A DNA stretch of 64,000 nucleotides from Phycisphaerales bacterium (GCA_023382935.1 JAHDXL010000003.1:303559-367558), one strand, 5' to 3'; positions 34,901 through 44,160 are shown, counted from the first letter of the stretch. Notes: generated from the sequence alone by a model not told the origin. Translations and numbers: made by a program.

Positions 34901-35356
34901 TTCTTTGAGCGTGCGCTCGTCGATGTCGCCGAACACGGTGACGATGATGACAGGCAGACGCGGTTCGAGTTTGACCACGGTGATGCGGTCGGCAGCATCA
35001 GGCAGATCCTGCAGCGCGTCGATCTCGCGCTTGACGTCGGCCACGGCCTGGTCGATGTCGGTGCCCTCCTCGAACTCCAGCAGCACGGTGGCGCCGCCCT
35101 CGGACACGGTCGAACTGATCTCCTTGACGCCATCGATGTCGACGAGGCGGTCTTCGATCTTGATCGCCAGGGCGCTCTCGACCTCATCGGGGGCCGCGCC
35201 GGGGTATGGGGCATTGACGATGACGAAGGTCGAGTCGATCGGGGGGAAAAACTCCCGTCGCAGGGTGACGCCGAAGATGATGCCCGCGACGATGATCGTG
35301 AACATCACCAGGTTGGCGATGACGGGATTCTCGACGCCGAAGCGCGGAAGATTCAC
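31979..35356 (-). CDS. RND efflux transporter, inner-membrane subunit
   Basis: 1125 residues, 12-helix RND architecture with two large periplasmic loops. TM4 carries the proton-relay Asp pair in GILVDDAIVVAEN. In TM10 the usual Lys is absent: the segment reads LAGVVVNDSIIYMEF. A poorly conserved Pro/Arg-rich insertion lies near residues 310-350 of the first half (GSDQPPSDRVRAYQLGLERG). It starts at GTG 35356, overlapping the adaptor stop (GTGA). The substrate is unknown, as this clade includes both drug and lipid or siderophore pumps. No outer-membrane TolC gene is nearby. Confidence 0.9.
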   Translation of the reverse strand: MNLPRFGVENPVIANLVMFTIIVAGIIFGVTLRREFFPPIDSTFVIVNAPYPGAAPDEVESALAIKIEDRLVDIDGVKEISSTVSEGGATVLLEFEEGTDIDQAVADVKREIDALQDLPDAADRITVVKLEPRLPVIIVTVFGDIDERTLKEAVRQVDDDLRSLPGIGDTSVGGTRRDEIAVEVIPEALLEHGLSLPDVADRIRSAMLELPGGSVRSPTQTVGVRAVGVEERAEAVRGIIVKAAGDGRVVRLDDVADVTSGFADVDYRFRFNGRPTVSVTVFKKGKQDIVKMAEIVKAYVKGRRGEPLKLSFGEQMAKMFSRPGSDQPPSDRVRAYQLGLERGPPPGQIQTTTDLARFVVGRLELLTRNAFWGGTLVFLTLVLLLNWRVAMWVTAGLIISMLGTLVVMRVTDITLNLLTMFGLIIVVGILVDDAIVVAENITAEHERGVPANQAAVEGASKVGWPVVGTVLTTIFAFLPLALIQGQIGDFMEALPIVVACALSVSLIEALFILPCHMAHSLRANDARQRSGVSHLLGRVEARYDKVRDGLFNRFIIPNYARILRVTLRYRYISLCLGIAAITISLSMLAGGRLEFIFFETDDSETVDIQLRMPVGTPVEETDRYVRVLEKAASAQPEVLTVFAQTGVIGDLSGSGGGANSGNVGQLVLELLPVEERTDRGLRNSDDVMLAIRKEAGPLPGIKSLRMEGVSGGPGGSALSFTVTGASNEQIDQAVQRLMHRLAEFVGVYDLATDVDSGQRELRFTLRESARELGFTRASLGRQIQAAVFGIEAFTFAGVREDVDVRVMMPERIRRSQDAVESMYVFTPDGRPVQIGEVAHIEDAQAYVSIRRLDRQRAVTVTGDVDRGTGANPESITASIQPFLRTLEREYPGLKILQRGRQKQVAESMATLPLGMMVAFGLIYVCLAWLFKSYTQPLIVMAAIPFSIVGVVWGHLLLGYSMTFLSLIGFVALAGVVVNDSIIYMEFFNTERRRGMPVAAAAIAAGRARIRAILLTTITTVLGLLPLILEKSLQARFLIPMAITIAVGLISATALVLLILPSMLLMLDDFRRVIKAAWTGHWEEAHDPLTVRLVAADSAPEPGASVEDVNGRVRPVSQPASAETAP

Positions 35357-37005
35357 CTCTCACCCCCGATAGACAGGTCGATCAGGGCGCCGTCAATCAG
35401 TTGATCGAGGTTGCTGGTCAGCAGGATGCGCTGGTTGAGGCTCGATCCATCGAGCGGCTCGACGGCCACCCACTGCCGCTCGTCCGGGTCGATGTCCGAA
35501 ATTTCACCCTCAAGCGTGAAGAGCGGGCGCACCGGGACGGCCCGCACAGCCCAGAGTCGCTGGGACTGTTCGATTTCCTGGCGCAGCGAGGCAGGCAGAT
35601 CCTCGCGCCGGGTCTGCATCAGCCAGGTGGCCACCTCGGGAGTGAGGTGGGCTGTCAGCACGCGGACAAACTGGTCTTCGATCGTCTGGGCACCCGAGTT
35701 GCCCATCCATGCGGCGGTCGGGCGCGCAACGGCGCCGGCGAGTTGCTGGGCAGCCTCGCCCACTTCGAGCCGGGTCGACTCGATCATCGATCGCGTCAGA
35801 GCGTCGGCCAGTTTGGGGTCCGACATGGACGGGTGAGCGCTGCGGACGGCGCCGCGCGACAGTGCTTCGGCGATGCGCCGGGCGACCGGCCAGATGGCCG
35901 CCTCGGGATTATCCGTCTCTGCGGCGATGTAGACGCGGTCGTCCACGATGGCGCGACGCGGCACCACGATGTGAGGTTCCGCGGTCGACGCCGACACCCG
36001 CCCTGCCACAAACTGCCCGGGTCGCAGCATGCGGCCGGCGTCCGGAGGCTGATCGATCTCGACGAAGACGGTGAGCGATCGCGTCTGCTCGTCGGCCTCG
36101 GGCGCGATGCGCGCAATCTCGCCGGCCCACCCTTGGCGATCCTCCTGACGAAGGCGGACATCTACCGGGTCTCCAACGCGCAGACGCTGACCGGCCGAAA
36201 CCGGCACACGCAGCGGAACCTCCACACGCTCCAGGTTGACGATGCGGGCGACGACCTGTCCGGCCTGTGCCCATTCGCCCTCCTTGAGCGACACGCTCTG
36301 GATCACGCCGGAGATCGGCGCGGTGATGACGGTGCGACGGAGGTTCTCCTCGGCCTGACGCAGCGCCACGCGCTGGGCCTCGATCCGGGCTCTCAGTTCT
36401 GCACGTCGGCTGGGAATCAGGTCCACCAACTGGCGCAGGCCCGACTCGACACGCTCAGCCCGGCGCACGGCGGCCAGCCACTGGTCCAGTTCAGCCTTGC
36501 TCCCGGCGCCCTCGGCGATGGCGCTATTCGCCCGGTCGAAGTCGCGCTGCGAAACCCGGGTTTCCTCCTCAGCCAGCGCCAGTTGCCCGCTCAGCCGCTC
36601 TTCCTCGACCTCGAGCCCGGCCAGTTGTGCCTCGAGTGAGGCGATGCTCTCCCGCGCGCTGGCAGCGGCCAACTGGAAATCGATCGCGTCGAGTTCGAAA
36701 AGCGTCTGCCCAGCCTGGACGTGCATGCCCACCTCGGTGCTGCGCGGACGCCGCTGCACGCGGGCCGACACTTGCGCCGGCGTGTCGGCGCGTTCCATCG
36801 GCCGGACGGTTCCGTACCCCCACCACTGCGGTGCCACCGGTTGCGGGTGCAGGCGCACGCCGCGGACGAGCATGGGCCGATAAACCTCGGCCTTGAGTTC
36901 GGGTGCATGGCGCGTCGAGACCATCAACCCGAAGAAGCCGAAGGCGCCGGAGAGAATCAGCAGCCCGAGGAGAATTCTCAAAGCAAGTGATAGAGCGTGA
37001 CGCAC
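35353..37005 (-). CDS. RND periplasmic adaptor (membrane fusion protein), extended
   Basis: 550 residues, longer than the usual 370-420. An N-terminal membrane anchor (LALRILLGLLILSGAFGF) is followed by the lipoyl half-motif, coiled-coil hairpin (about 120-230), second lipoyl segment (ITAPISGVIQSV) and beta-barrel (VEVPLRVPVSAG). A segment of about 120 residues between the barrel and the final domain (about 365-490, AIWPVARRIAEALSRGAV to ATWLMQTRREDLPASL) has no counterpart in standard adaptors. The start is GTG 37005, preceded by TTGGAG with 8-base spacing. Confidence 0.85.
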   Translation of the reverse strand: MRHALSLALRILLGLLILSGAFGFFGLMVSTRHAPELKAEVYRPMLVRGVRLHPQPVAPQWWGYGTVRPMERADTPAQVSARVQRRPRSTEVGMHVQAGQTLFELDAIDFQLAAASARESIASLEAQLAGLEVEEERLSGQLALAEEETRVSQRDFDRANSAIAEGAGSKAELDQWLAAVRRAERVESGLRQLVDLIPSRRAELRARIEAQRVALRQAEENLRRTVITAPISGVIQSVSLKEGEWAQAGQVVARIVNLERVEVPLRVPVSAGQRLRVGDPVDVRLRQEDRQGWAGEIARIAPEADEQTRSLTVFVEIDQPPDAGRMLRPGQFVAGRVSASTAEPHIVVPRRAIVDDRVYIAAETDNPEAAIWPVARRIAEALSRGAVRSAHPSMSDPKLADALTRSMIESTRLEVGEAAQQLAGAVARPTAAWMGNSGAQTIEDQFVRVLTAHLTPEVATWLMQTRREDLPASLRQEIEQSQRLWAVRAVPVRPLFTLEGEISDIDPDERQWVAVEPLDGSSLNQRILLTSNLDQLIDGALIDLSIGGER

Positions 37006-37167
37006 GCGAGGAACTCCAATGAGGCGAACTTCCCGGCCCCGTGGAGTGTAGGAGCCCCCTGTTGGGTGCTGTTCGCAAGTCCACACTCGCCCGGATGCGG
37101 CCCCTCCTCGCCTCACGCGGAAAGCGCACCATGCTGTGCGCCCCAGGCAGGCGAGGGCAGGTGCAGG

Positions 37168-37410
37168 TCAGCACAGAGCCGGGCGAGCGATCAGCGTGCC
37201 CTGGCGGGCGTGTTTCCAATTGCGGCTGGCGGCCATGGAGGGGATGAGGATCAGGTCGATCAACTGCCCGATGCCGAGCAAGCCCAGCGTGAAGAACCAC
37301 AGCAGCCCTGTGATCCACTTACCCATATAGAAGCGATGCAGACCGCACAGCCCGAGCAGACAGCCCAGCCAGAGCAGGTATCCGATCGCAGGTTCACGCG
37401 GCGTGTGCAT
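37168..37410 (-). CDS. TM2-domain small membrane protein
   Basis: 80 residues with two hydrophobic helices ([20 protein letters not shown] and [20 protein letters not shown]). The connecting GLHRFYMGK turn and the DLIL tail are characteristic of TM2 proteins. The function is unknown. It lies in the gap between the RND adaptor and the DUF58 operon, in the same direction as both. Confidence 0.75.
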   Translation of the reverse strand: MHTPREPAIGYLLWLGCLLGLCGLHRFYMGKWITGLLWFFTLGLLGIGQLIDLILIPSMAASRNWKHARQGTLIARPALC

Positions 37411-37459
37411 CCGCCAACTCCTTCTGGGCAGGCGCCCGAGGAGTCATTGGGAACGCTGC

Positions 37460-38662
37460 TCATCCGCTTTCGCCGGGCGAATCGAGCAGCACCCAGCCCC
37501 ATTCAAGGCGCACCGCGTCGTGGACCGGCCCTCGCTCGCCTGGCAGCACGCGCAGTCCGATCTGGGTGGTCGCGTCGAGTTCCACGACGAATGAAGCCGA
37601 GGGAGTAACCGCGTTCAGACGCTGCTCCCACAGCACACGCGAGCCCTGCTCGACGCGCACCACACAGTCGGCCCACAGACTGTCAGGGTGCACCAGGCAG
37701 GCCGTGCCGGAGACACGCTGCCCGCGGCGGGGCAGCCGCCACTCGACGAACATCGGCCCGGACAGTTCGACGGTGGACAGGCCGAGCAGACCCGGCGGCG
37801 GCGCGACCGGCGGGGGAGTCCAGCGGCGTTCCCCCTCGGCCTTGAAGGAAAGCAGTTCGAGCGCGTTGAGCGGGATGAGCCATCGCGGCGCACACTCGAC
37901 TCCCTGGAGCGAGCGGTCCAGGCCCGGGTCGATGGCGCGGACCTGCCCAAAGGGTTTCCAACCGTCCGGACCCGGCGCGATGGCTTCACAGCGCAGTCCG
38001 GCCAGGTCATCGCCGATCGTCGACTGGGCTGCGAAGACCGAGCCGTCGCTCATCCACAGTCGCATCGGCGCGGGCGACAGGGACGGGTTGACCAGTTCGA
38101 CCGAGGCGACCGATTCGATGGGCGCGCGGACCACGCGGCCGCTCTCGATCTCCACCTGCGAGTCGATGCCCAGCACCGTGCCCTCGATGACGTCGGAGTT
38201 CGTGAGACGCACGCGGTCGGACGAGTCGGCACGCACGAGCGGAGGTGCGTCAAAGGTGATGCCGGCGATCACGTCGAGCGGCACATCGACGCGCCCGACG
38301 CCGCTGACCAGCAGGGCAACCTCTCCCTCCGGCGGATCGGGGAGCACCGCGGCCCGCCAGCGCTGACCATCGACCAGCGACACAACGCCCGTGCGCCCTT
38401 CGCCGGGCGACGATGGACGGACGCCGGTGGAGGCCGCTGACCTGTTTCCCGGATCGAGCATGAGCGCCAGGAGGTCGGCACGGCGCAGATCGAGCACGCG
38501 CCCTCGTGCATCGCGCAGACGCACCGACTCGGCGTTGATGCTGACCATTTGCCCGGCAACCGACTCAAGCCGCGCGTTCCAGGCGATCCATGTGCCATCG
38601 GGCGCGGCGGGCTGTGCGACGCTTGTGTAACCCAGTACCAGCAGGGCGGCGATCGACGGCAC
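37460..38662 (-). CDS. Exported protein with NPCBM-like C-terminal domain
   Basis: 400 residues. GTG 38662 with GAGG upstream gives a signal-peptide-like start (IAALLVLGYTSVAQPA). The middle has beta-rich repeats (VRLTNSDVIEGTVLGID). The C-terminal ~150 residues resemble the NPCBM/NEW2 carbohydrate-binding domain: SGTACLVHPDSLWADC, VLWEQRLNAVTPSASFVVEL, then GLRVLPGERGP. The start is 8 bases after the toroid-gene stop, so it is probably in the same operon. It may bind cell-wall or polysaccharide ligands; this is inference. Confidence 0.6.
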   Translation of the reverse strand: MPSIAALLVLGYTSVAQPAAPDGTWIAWNARLESVAGQMVSINAESVRLRDARGRVLDLRRADLLALMLDPGNRSAASTGVRPSSPGEGRTGVVSLVDGQRWRAAVLPDPPEGEVALLVSGVGRVDVPLDVIAGITFDAPPLVRADSSDRVRLTNSDVIEGTVLGIDSQVEIESGRVVRAPIESVASVELVNPSLSPAPMRLWMSDGSVFAAQSTIGDDLAGLRCEAIAPGPDGWKPFGQVRAIDPGLDRSLQGVECAPRWLIPLNALELLSFKAEGERRWTPPPVAPPPGLLGLSTVELSGPMFVEWRLPRRGQRVSGTACLVHPDSLWADCVVRVEQGSRVLWEQRLNAVTPSASFVVELDATTQIGLRVLPGERGPVHDAVRLEWGWVLLDSPGESG

Positions 38663-38669
38663 GGCAACC

Positions 38670-39800
38670 TCACTTCTGGAAGATGGGCAGATAGCGCTTG
38701 GGCATTTGCAGGATGATGAGCGCCATCGCCGAGCCGTAGGCGTCGCCCACGCTGCGGTCGAGCCAAGAGCCGTTGGAGAGCTGCTCACTCAGCAGTTCGG
38801 TGCGAATGGCCACCCACCAGCGAGCCCAGTGCTCGCCCCCGGCCAGGTAGTTGGCCTGCACCGCGTAGTAGTGACCGTAGAAGTAGTGGGCACGGGCGGC
38901 GTTGGTCTTGCCGGGCAGCGCGTTCTGATCGAGGTAGTCAAGCCCCGCATCGATGGCGCGGTCGTCATAGATGCCCGCGTAGAAAAGGCTGGCGATTCCA
39001 GCCGCCGAGCGAGGCCAGGCGCTCGGCCCGATGTCGCTCTGGTAGCGGAATCCGCCGTCGCGATTCTGGCATGCGCGGACGTACCGGACGGCCTTGTCGA
39101 TGACATCCTTGTTGACCTCGATGCCGGCGTTGCGCGCTGAGCGCAGGGCCATGATCTGGCAGATGGTGACGCTGAGGTCGGCGTCGTAGGGCACCGGGTT
39201 GTATCGCCACCCGCCTTCTTCGTTCTGCGTCTGCTCGATGAGGCGCACCGCCTTGATAAGGGCCTCGTGCACACGCGCGGCGCGCTCGGTGTCGGCGCCC
39301 CCGCTGGTCATGCCGTGGATTTCGCCGAGAAACAGTGCGGCAAAGCCGTGCCCATACATGGGTCCATTGGCCGCGTCGGCGGCGATCAGCCCATTCTCGG
39401 CGCTATTGCGGAGAATGAACTCGAGACCGCGGTCGACGACATCGGCGTACTCGCCGCGTCCGGGCAGGTGGCCGTCACCCATGAACGCAAGGCAGGCCAG
39501 CGCCGTGATGGCCACGTTGCGCCCGAATCGCCCGCCGCTGAATGATCCGTCGGGCTGCTGCTGCGTGGCCAGGAAAGCCAGCCCGCGGGCGACGGCCGCG
39601 TCGAGTTCAGGCGTGATCTCGTCGGGCAGGGCGTTGTTCTCGGCCGAGAGGCTCGTCACATCGGGCGATGCAGGCTGCGTAGACGGCGCGGCTGTTGGCG
39701 GCGCAGATGTCGGAGCGCCGCCCGGCTGAGCGTCCTGTGCGGCGCTGTGCGCGAACACGAACAGGCCGATCATCATCGCAGCGAACGCGGCGGCTTTCAT
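38670..39800 (-). CDS. Exported prenyltransferase/squalene-cyclase-type alpha-toroid protein
   Basis: 376 residues. A signal peptide (AAFAAMMIGLFVFAHS) precedes repeated helical units with the QxxDGxxS signature of terpenoid-cyclase toroids: QQQPDGSFSGGRFGR, NEEGGWRYNP and NRDGGFRYQSD. Such exported toroid proteins are common in planctomycete DUF58 operons and are thought to be structural rather than cyclases; no DxDD or acid motif for cyclisation is seen. GGAGG stands 7 bases before the ATG. It overlaps the upstream gene by 4 bases. Confidence 0.8.
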   Translation of the reverse strand: MKAAAFAAMMIGLFVFAHSAAQDAQPGGAPTSAPPTAAPSTQPASPDVTSLSAENNALPDEITPELDAAVARGLAFLATQQQPDGSFSGGRFGRNVAITALACLAFMGDGHLPGRGEYADVVDRGLEFILRNSAENGLIAADAANGPMYGHGFAALFLGEIHGMTSGGADTERAARVHEALIKAVRLIEQTQNEEGGWRYNPVPYDADLSVTICQIMALRSARNAGIEVNKDVIDKAVRYVRACQNRDGGFRYQSDIGPSAWPRSAAGIASLFYAGIYDDRAIDAGLDYLDQNALPGKTNAARAHYFYGHYYAVQANYLAGGEHWARWWVAIRTELLSEQLSNGSWLDRSVGDAYGSAMALIILQMPKRYLPIFQK

Positions 39801-40465
39801 GGGCGATCCTCCGCCAGGCGCCGGTAATAGGCCTCGGTCATGCGCTCGTACAGCGCGCTGTACCGCTCGCTCAGGCCTTCGATCAGCGCGTCGCGCGTGC
39901 GCTCGGGCAGGCGTCCCCACGCCGCGGTATTGGCGGGGCGTACCGGCGAAAGATCGCCGTCCTGGCGCGCCGGACCCTCCTGCGTGTTTTCGGGGTTGGG
40001 GTTGTTCGGCTGCTGCTGTTGACGCTGCTGCTGCTGTTGTTGCTGTTGCTGTTGCTGTTGCCGGTTGCGCGAGGAACTGCCCTGGCTCTGCCGCTGCTCG
40101 GCCGCGGCGATCACCTGGTCGAGTTTGCGCAGGATTTCTTCCTGCAGGCGCTGGGTCTGCACACCCGAGTCGCCGGCGGTCATGCGAAGGGCCGCATCGC
40201 CCATCAACTGGGCTGCCTGTTCGAATCGCTCGCGAGCCTCGGCCGCGGTCAGGCGCCGATCCAGGTCGGCGCGCGTGGGATCGACCAATTGCGGCGCTCC
40301 GTCGGGCGAAGCAGGCCGCGGCGACATCTCCTCCAGGCCGAGCAGCTCGTCGAGGCTGGGCAACTCATCGGGCGGCGCGGCTTCCTGCGCGGGCGCGCCC
40401 TGCGCGAGGGCGGCCACGTTCCACACGAGGGATCCGAGCAGCGCAATGAGCCTTGGCGACCTCAT
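39797..40465 (-). CDS. Exported Gln-rich coiled-coil protein
   Basis: 222 residues with a signal peptide (LIALLGSLVWNVAALAQG). A coiled-coil region (about 60-130, RFEQAAQLMGDAALRM) precedes a poly-Gln tract (Q12 followed by Arg and Q4). An Asn/Pro linker and a conserved C-terminal helix (LPERTRDALIEGLSERYSAL) follow. This is a known type of small protein in planctomycete BatA/VWA operons, without a named function. Both ends overlap neighbours by 4 bases. Confidence 0.65.
   Translation of the reverse strand: MRSPRLIALLGSLVWNVAALAQGAPAQEAAPPDELPSLDELLGLEEMSPRPASPDGAPQLVDPTRADLDRRLTAAEARERFEQAAQLMGDAALRMTAGDSGVQTQRLQEEILRKLDQVIAAAEQRQSQGSSSRNRQQQQQQQQQQQQRQQQQPNNPNPENTQEGPARQDGDLSPVRPANTAAWGRLPERTRDALIEGLSERYSALYERMTEAYYRRLAEDRP
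40010..40060. repeat. CTG/TTG triplet repeat encoding poly-Gln
   Basis: Four plus twelve Gln codons (CAG and CAA mixed, on the - strand) separated by one Arg codon. The mixture of codons makes it less slippery than a pure CAG run. Confidence 0.9.
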
Positions 40466-43400
40466 GGCGATATGTCCCTTGGAGGCTGTTCATCTGGAGG
40501 CGGAGTTCGCGGGGCGTTGCGCTGCTGCATGCGCTCGATCAGCGATCGGGCCTGCTCAGCCAGTTGCTCCTGCACCCGCCCCACTTCGCCGGGCGCCTCG
40601 CCCGCGTCACCCAGCGAGCGCGTCTGCTGGGCCACCAACGCCTGCATCGACCGCAGGAGTTTGAGTTCGGCGATGGGCGGCAGGAGGCTCTGCTGACCCT
40701 GCGCGTTTGAGCCGCCCCCGCTGTCGCTTCCGCCCGCGTCGGCCGCCCCGGCGTCAAACTCGTTTTGCCCCAGCGAGGGCGCCAGCGCTTCGACGAGCGA
40801 GCGCAGCAGGGCGACCGATTGCTCCATCGAGTGGAGCGCGCGCTGATCGACCTCGCCCAGGCCCAGTTGCTCGGCACTGGCGGCCGTCAGGCTGCCCAGG
40901 CGACGGTGCGCAAAGTCGAACACCGCGGCTTCGCTCAATCCCTCGGTGCTCTTGAGCAGATCATCCAGCGCGTCGTGAATGGTCTGCTGGCGCTGGCCCA
41001 AGCCACGGGCCGAAGCGCGCTCACGCCGCGACAAGACGCGACCCGCCAGTTCCGAAGCCTCGTCGCGTACCACCACCTGCTGCTCAAGCTGCTCGCCATA
41101 GGCCTGGCGAAGTTCGCGCCGAATCCGCTCCTGCTCCTGTCGGCGGGCCTGTTCTTCGAGCCTTTCGGCCTCGGCCAGCGCGTCGCGCAGTTTGAGCAAA
41201 CTCGTCTGCTCGCCACGCCCCGCCAAGTCCAAATCCGGCGGCGTGGAACGCAGGCCCGTGATCGCCGACTCCTGCGATGATCGCGCCTCCTCCATCGGCG
41301 TGCGCACCGCCGCCAAGTCCGGTTGCTGTGTCTCCGCCAGCACCGCCAGCGTGTTGTCGTGCAGCCGGATCATGCCCGTGTCAAGCCCGGTTGGACGCCC
41401 GGAAGCCCGCGCCGCCGTCAGCGATTCAATCTGCCCCTCCTGCGCCGCAATCAGCCCTCGCAATGACTCGATCAGACTGGCCAACTGGCGCAGCAGCGCC
41501 GCATTGCGGTGGCGCTGCGCATTTTCGAGTTCCTCGAGCATCCGCTCGAGCGATTCCAGCGCCGACTGTTGAGCCGATTGCGCACTCGACGTGCGGTTCT
41601 GCTGCACCTCCTCGGCCGCATGCTCCAGTTGCCGGGGAACCTGCTGCTGACGTCCCTGTCGCGCCGCTTCGGCCATGGCTCCGGCCTGTGCCGGATCGGT
41701 CTGGCTCAACTGCCTGGCACGCTCACCGAGTTCGTCGATCGCCTCAGCCGCCCGGCGCGAGGCCTCACGCTGACGCTCGGCGATCATGTCCAGTTCGCTG
41801 CGCTCCTGCGGGGTCAACTGGCTGGCGTCACGCCCGATCATGCCCTCGCCGGCCTGTCGCGTCTGCTCCATCAGCCGTCGCTGCTCCTCGATCAGCCTCT
41901 CGACCGACCGACGCGCCACCCAGCCGTCTTCGCCACGATCAAGCAGGTCGACCAGCCCGGCCAGTTCATCGCGCACCTGCCGCTGCCCGGCCTCGCCCTG
42001 CTCAGCCTCGTTCTGCGCGATCGCCTCGGACGCGCGATCCGAGGCCTCGGCGGCCTGTTGCAAGCCCCGCGACGCACCCTCGAGCAGACCGGCCAGCCCG
42101 GGTTCATTCAGCCCGTTGCGCGCCGCACGCTGCATCAGCCGATCGAGCGTGCCCTGCTGGGCCGACACACGGTCACCCAGGTCGGTCTGCTGCCCCGCTA
42201 GGTCGCGCGTCGCGCCCTCCTCACGCAGACGCTGCGCCAACTGCGCCTGTTGTTCATCCAGCCGCATGGCGGTCTGACGAAGTCCGCTCAGTTCGGCCTG
42301 CATCTGTTCAAGCAGTTCGCTCTCGGTGATGATGCGCAGCCGTCGCACGCCTGATCGCACCGGCTCGCGGCCGAGTCCAGCAGCCGCGAACGTATCGAGC
42401 GCCGTCGCAGTCACCCACACCTCATCTCCCGGCCGCACGCCAAGCCCGGCCAGTTCGAGCCGCCCCTGGACAACAACCAACGCCCCCGGCGATCCGCTCC
42501 ACTCGGCAAGCACGGTCCACGGATCGTCCGTGGCCGGCGGAGCGCCTTCCGAGCCGCCCGGCCTGCGCGCCACCCGGTGCTCAATCGTCGCGTCAACCAC
42601 GCCCAGGTCATCTCGGGCTTCTGCGCCCAGCGCCACCGAGGCCTTCGGTATCAACTGTTCGTCGCTCTCAGGCTGGCTGATCGTCGGTTCCGGCAGCCCG
42701 TCCGGCCGCACGTCCAGGCTGTAGACCGACTCCTCGCGGCTGCGGAACCCGTGCTCATCCTGGAGTTCCACCGGCAGACGCACGGAACGGTCAAGAACCG
42801 CCTCCACCATGATGCGATCGCCCTGCGTGCGCCACGCGAAGTCTCGCGAGGCCGCGGCCAGGTCGGTCAGCCAGCCCGGCGGTTCGTCCGACACGGGCAG
42901 CACCTTGCTCGACCGCACCACCATTTCGATGCGTGAGTCGGCGATGACGTCGCTCACCGCGGCCCGCGCATCGTTGCCCGGCCCAAGGTCGATGTCCGAA
43001 CCGCGCGCCAAACCCGCCCGCTCAGCATCCGGCAGCGCATACTCCGGCGGGCGCACGCTCAGGCGCGCCTCGACCACGCGCGGGGGACGCACCACCTGCA
43101 CTCGCTGAGTCACCGTCTGGTCATCTTCGGTGAAGAACCGATACTCAATGAAGCCCTCGGCGCCGCGCGCCGCCGCGATGGCCTCTCCCGGGTCGATCAG
43201 CCGTTCGTACAACTCGCCCTGCCCGCCGGCCTTGAGCCCCAGTTCACGCAGCGCTGTGCGCCGCTTCTGCCCGGTCAGCGCCGCGGCGCGCCAGTCGCCC
43301 GGCCTGTCGCCGACGATCGCGCGATACTCGACCCTCACCGGCGTGTTGCCCAGCGAACGATTCGACCGCACCACTGCCGCACGCATCGGCAATGCCTCGT

Positions 43401-44055
43401 CGATCGGATGCACATGGATGGGCGTCAGATCGACCACCAACTGCCGCTTGGGCCACTCGGCTCGCATCCACGGCGCAAGCATGCGCTTGGCGCCGATGCG
43501 CGCCAACGTGGGCTCCACAGCCACCAGTGCCGCCAGGCAGGCGGCCGTCACCGCCAGCACCAGCATCGACTGCACCGCCGGACCGGTCCGCAGCACACCC
43601 TGCCGGGCCGACCGCTTCCATCGCGCCAGCGCCTCGCCCATCGCCAGCGCGCGCAGTTCGGGCGACTCGTCGCGGTGACGCTGCTCGTCGGCCAGTTCCA
43701 GCGCCGATGCCAGCCACCCGCGCAGGTCAGCCTGGCCCGCCCGACGCTCCAGCCGCAACGCCAATTCGGACAGCGACGGACGGAACCTCAGTGCCGGCCA
43801 GACCGAACGCACCACCGCCCAGGTGCCCGCCGCGACCGCGCCGCCCAGCCCGACGACACGAATCGGCGTCGGCGATCGCAGCACATAGTCGATCGCCCCG
43901 CCGAACAGCAGTGCCGCCCCCGCGCAGGCCAGCCACGTCGCGACCGATCGAACCACCAACAGCGCTCGCGCCCTCGCCCGCAGCGCGCGCAGGTACCGCT
44001 CCAGTTCAGCCACGCTGCTTCCGTGTTGCCGCTCGTACTCCAAGAACCGCTCCAC
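40462..44055 (-). CDS. Very large DUF4175-like membrane and coiled-coil protein
   Basis: 1197 residues. GTG 44055 (after AGAGG) is preferred over the TTG one codon earlier. N-terminal transmembrane helices (ATWLACAGAALLFGGAIDYVL and VVGLGGAVAAGTWAVV, about 40-90) and a third (MLVLAVTAACLAALVAV, about 165-185) are followed by Ig-like beta domains. A long coiled-coil and Gln/Arg-rich region (about 560-1150) comes after. This matches the DUF4175-type proteins of planctomycete VWA operons. It is coupled by ATGA to the following gene. The role is probably a periplasmic scaffold, inferred. Confidence 0.65.
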   Translation of the reverse strand: MERFLEYERQHGSSVAELERYLRALRARARALLVVRSVATWLACAGAALLFGGAIDYVLRSPTPIRVVGLGGAVAAGTWAVVRSVWPALRFRPSLSELALRLERRAGQADLRGWLASALELADEQRHRDESPELRALAMGEALARWKRSARQGVLRTGPAVQSMLVLAVTAACLAALVAVEPTLARIGAKRMLAPWMRAEWPKRQLVVDLTPIHVHPIDEALPMRAAVVRSNRSLGNTPVRVEYRAIVGDRPGDWRAAALTGQKRRTALRELGLKAGGQGELYERLIDPGEAIAAARGAEGFIEYRFFTEDDQTVTQRVQVVRPPRVVEARLSVRPPEYALPDAERAGLARGSDIDLGPGNDARAAVSDVIADSRIEMVVRSSKVLPVSDEPPGWLTDLAAASRDFAWRTQGDRIMVEAVLDRSVRLPVELQDEHGFRSREESVYSLDVRPDGLPEPTISQPESDEQLIPKASVALGAEARDDLGVVDATIEHRVARRPGGSEGAPPATDDPWTVLAEWSGSPGALVVVQGRLELAGLGVRPGDEVWVTATALDTFAAAGLGREPVRSGVRRLRIITESELLEQMQAELSGLRQTAMRLDEQQAQLAQRLREEGATRDLAGQQTDLGDRVSAQQGTLDRLMQRAARNGLNEPGLAGLLEGASRGLQQAAEASDRASEAIAQNEAEQGEAGQRQVRDELAGLVDLLDRGEDGWVARRSVERLIEEQRRLMEQTRQAGEGMIGRDASQLTPQERSELDMIAERQREASRRAAEAIDELGERARQLSQTDPAQAGAMAEAARQGRQQQVPRQLEHAAEEVQQNRTSSAQSAQQSALESLERMLEELENAQRHRNAALLRQLASLIESLRGLIAAQEGQIESLTAARASGRPTGLDTGMIRLHDNTLAVLAETQQPDLAAVRTPMEEARSSQESAITGLRSTPPDLDLAGRGEQTSLLKLRDALAEAERLEEQARRQEQERIRRELRQAYGEQLEQQVVVRDEASELAGRVLSRRERASARGLGQRQQTIHDALDDLLKSTEGLSEAAVFDFAHRRLGSLTAASAEQLGLGEVDQRALHSMEQSVALLRSLVEALAPSLGQNEFDAGAADAGGSDSGGGSNAQGQQSLLPPIAELKLLRSMQALVAQQTRSLGDAGEAPGEVGRVQEQLAEQARSLIERMQQRNAPRTPPPDEQPPRDISP

Positions 44056-44160
44056 CAATCCTCTATGCGCCCGCGCCCCGTTCAGTTCCCCGGCCCCGGG
44101 CCAACCAAAACCTATCGGCTCTCCCTGCTGGCCCTCCCCACAGGCCCCGTCACCGTTCCG

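Noticed and set aside
40010-40060. CRISPR-like short repeat
   Set aside because: It is a coding triplet repeat (poly-Gln) with no spacers.
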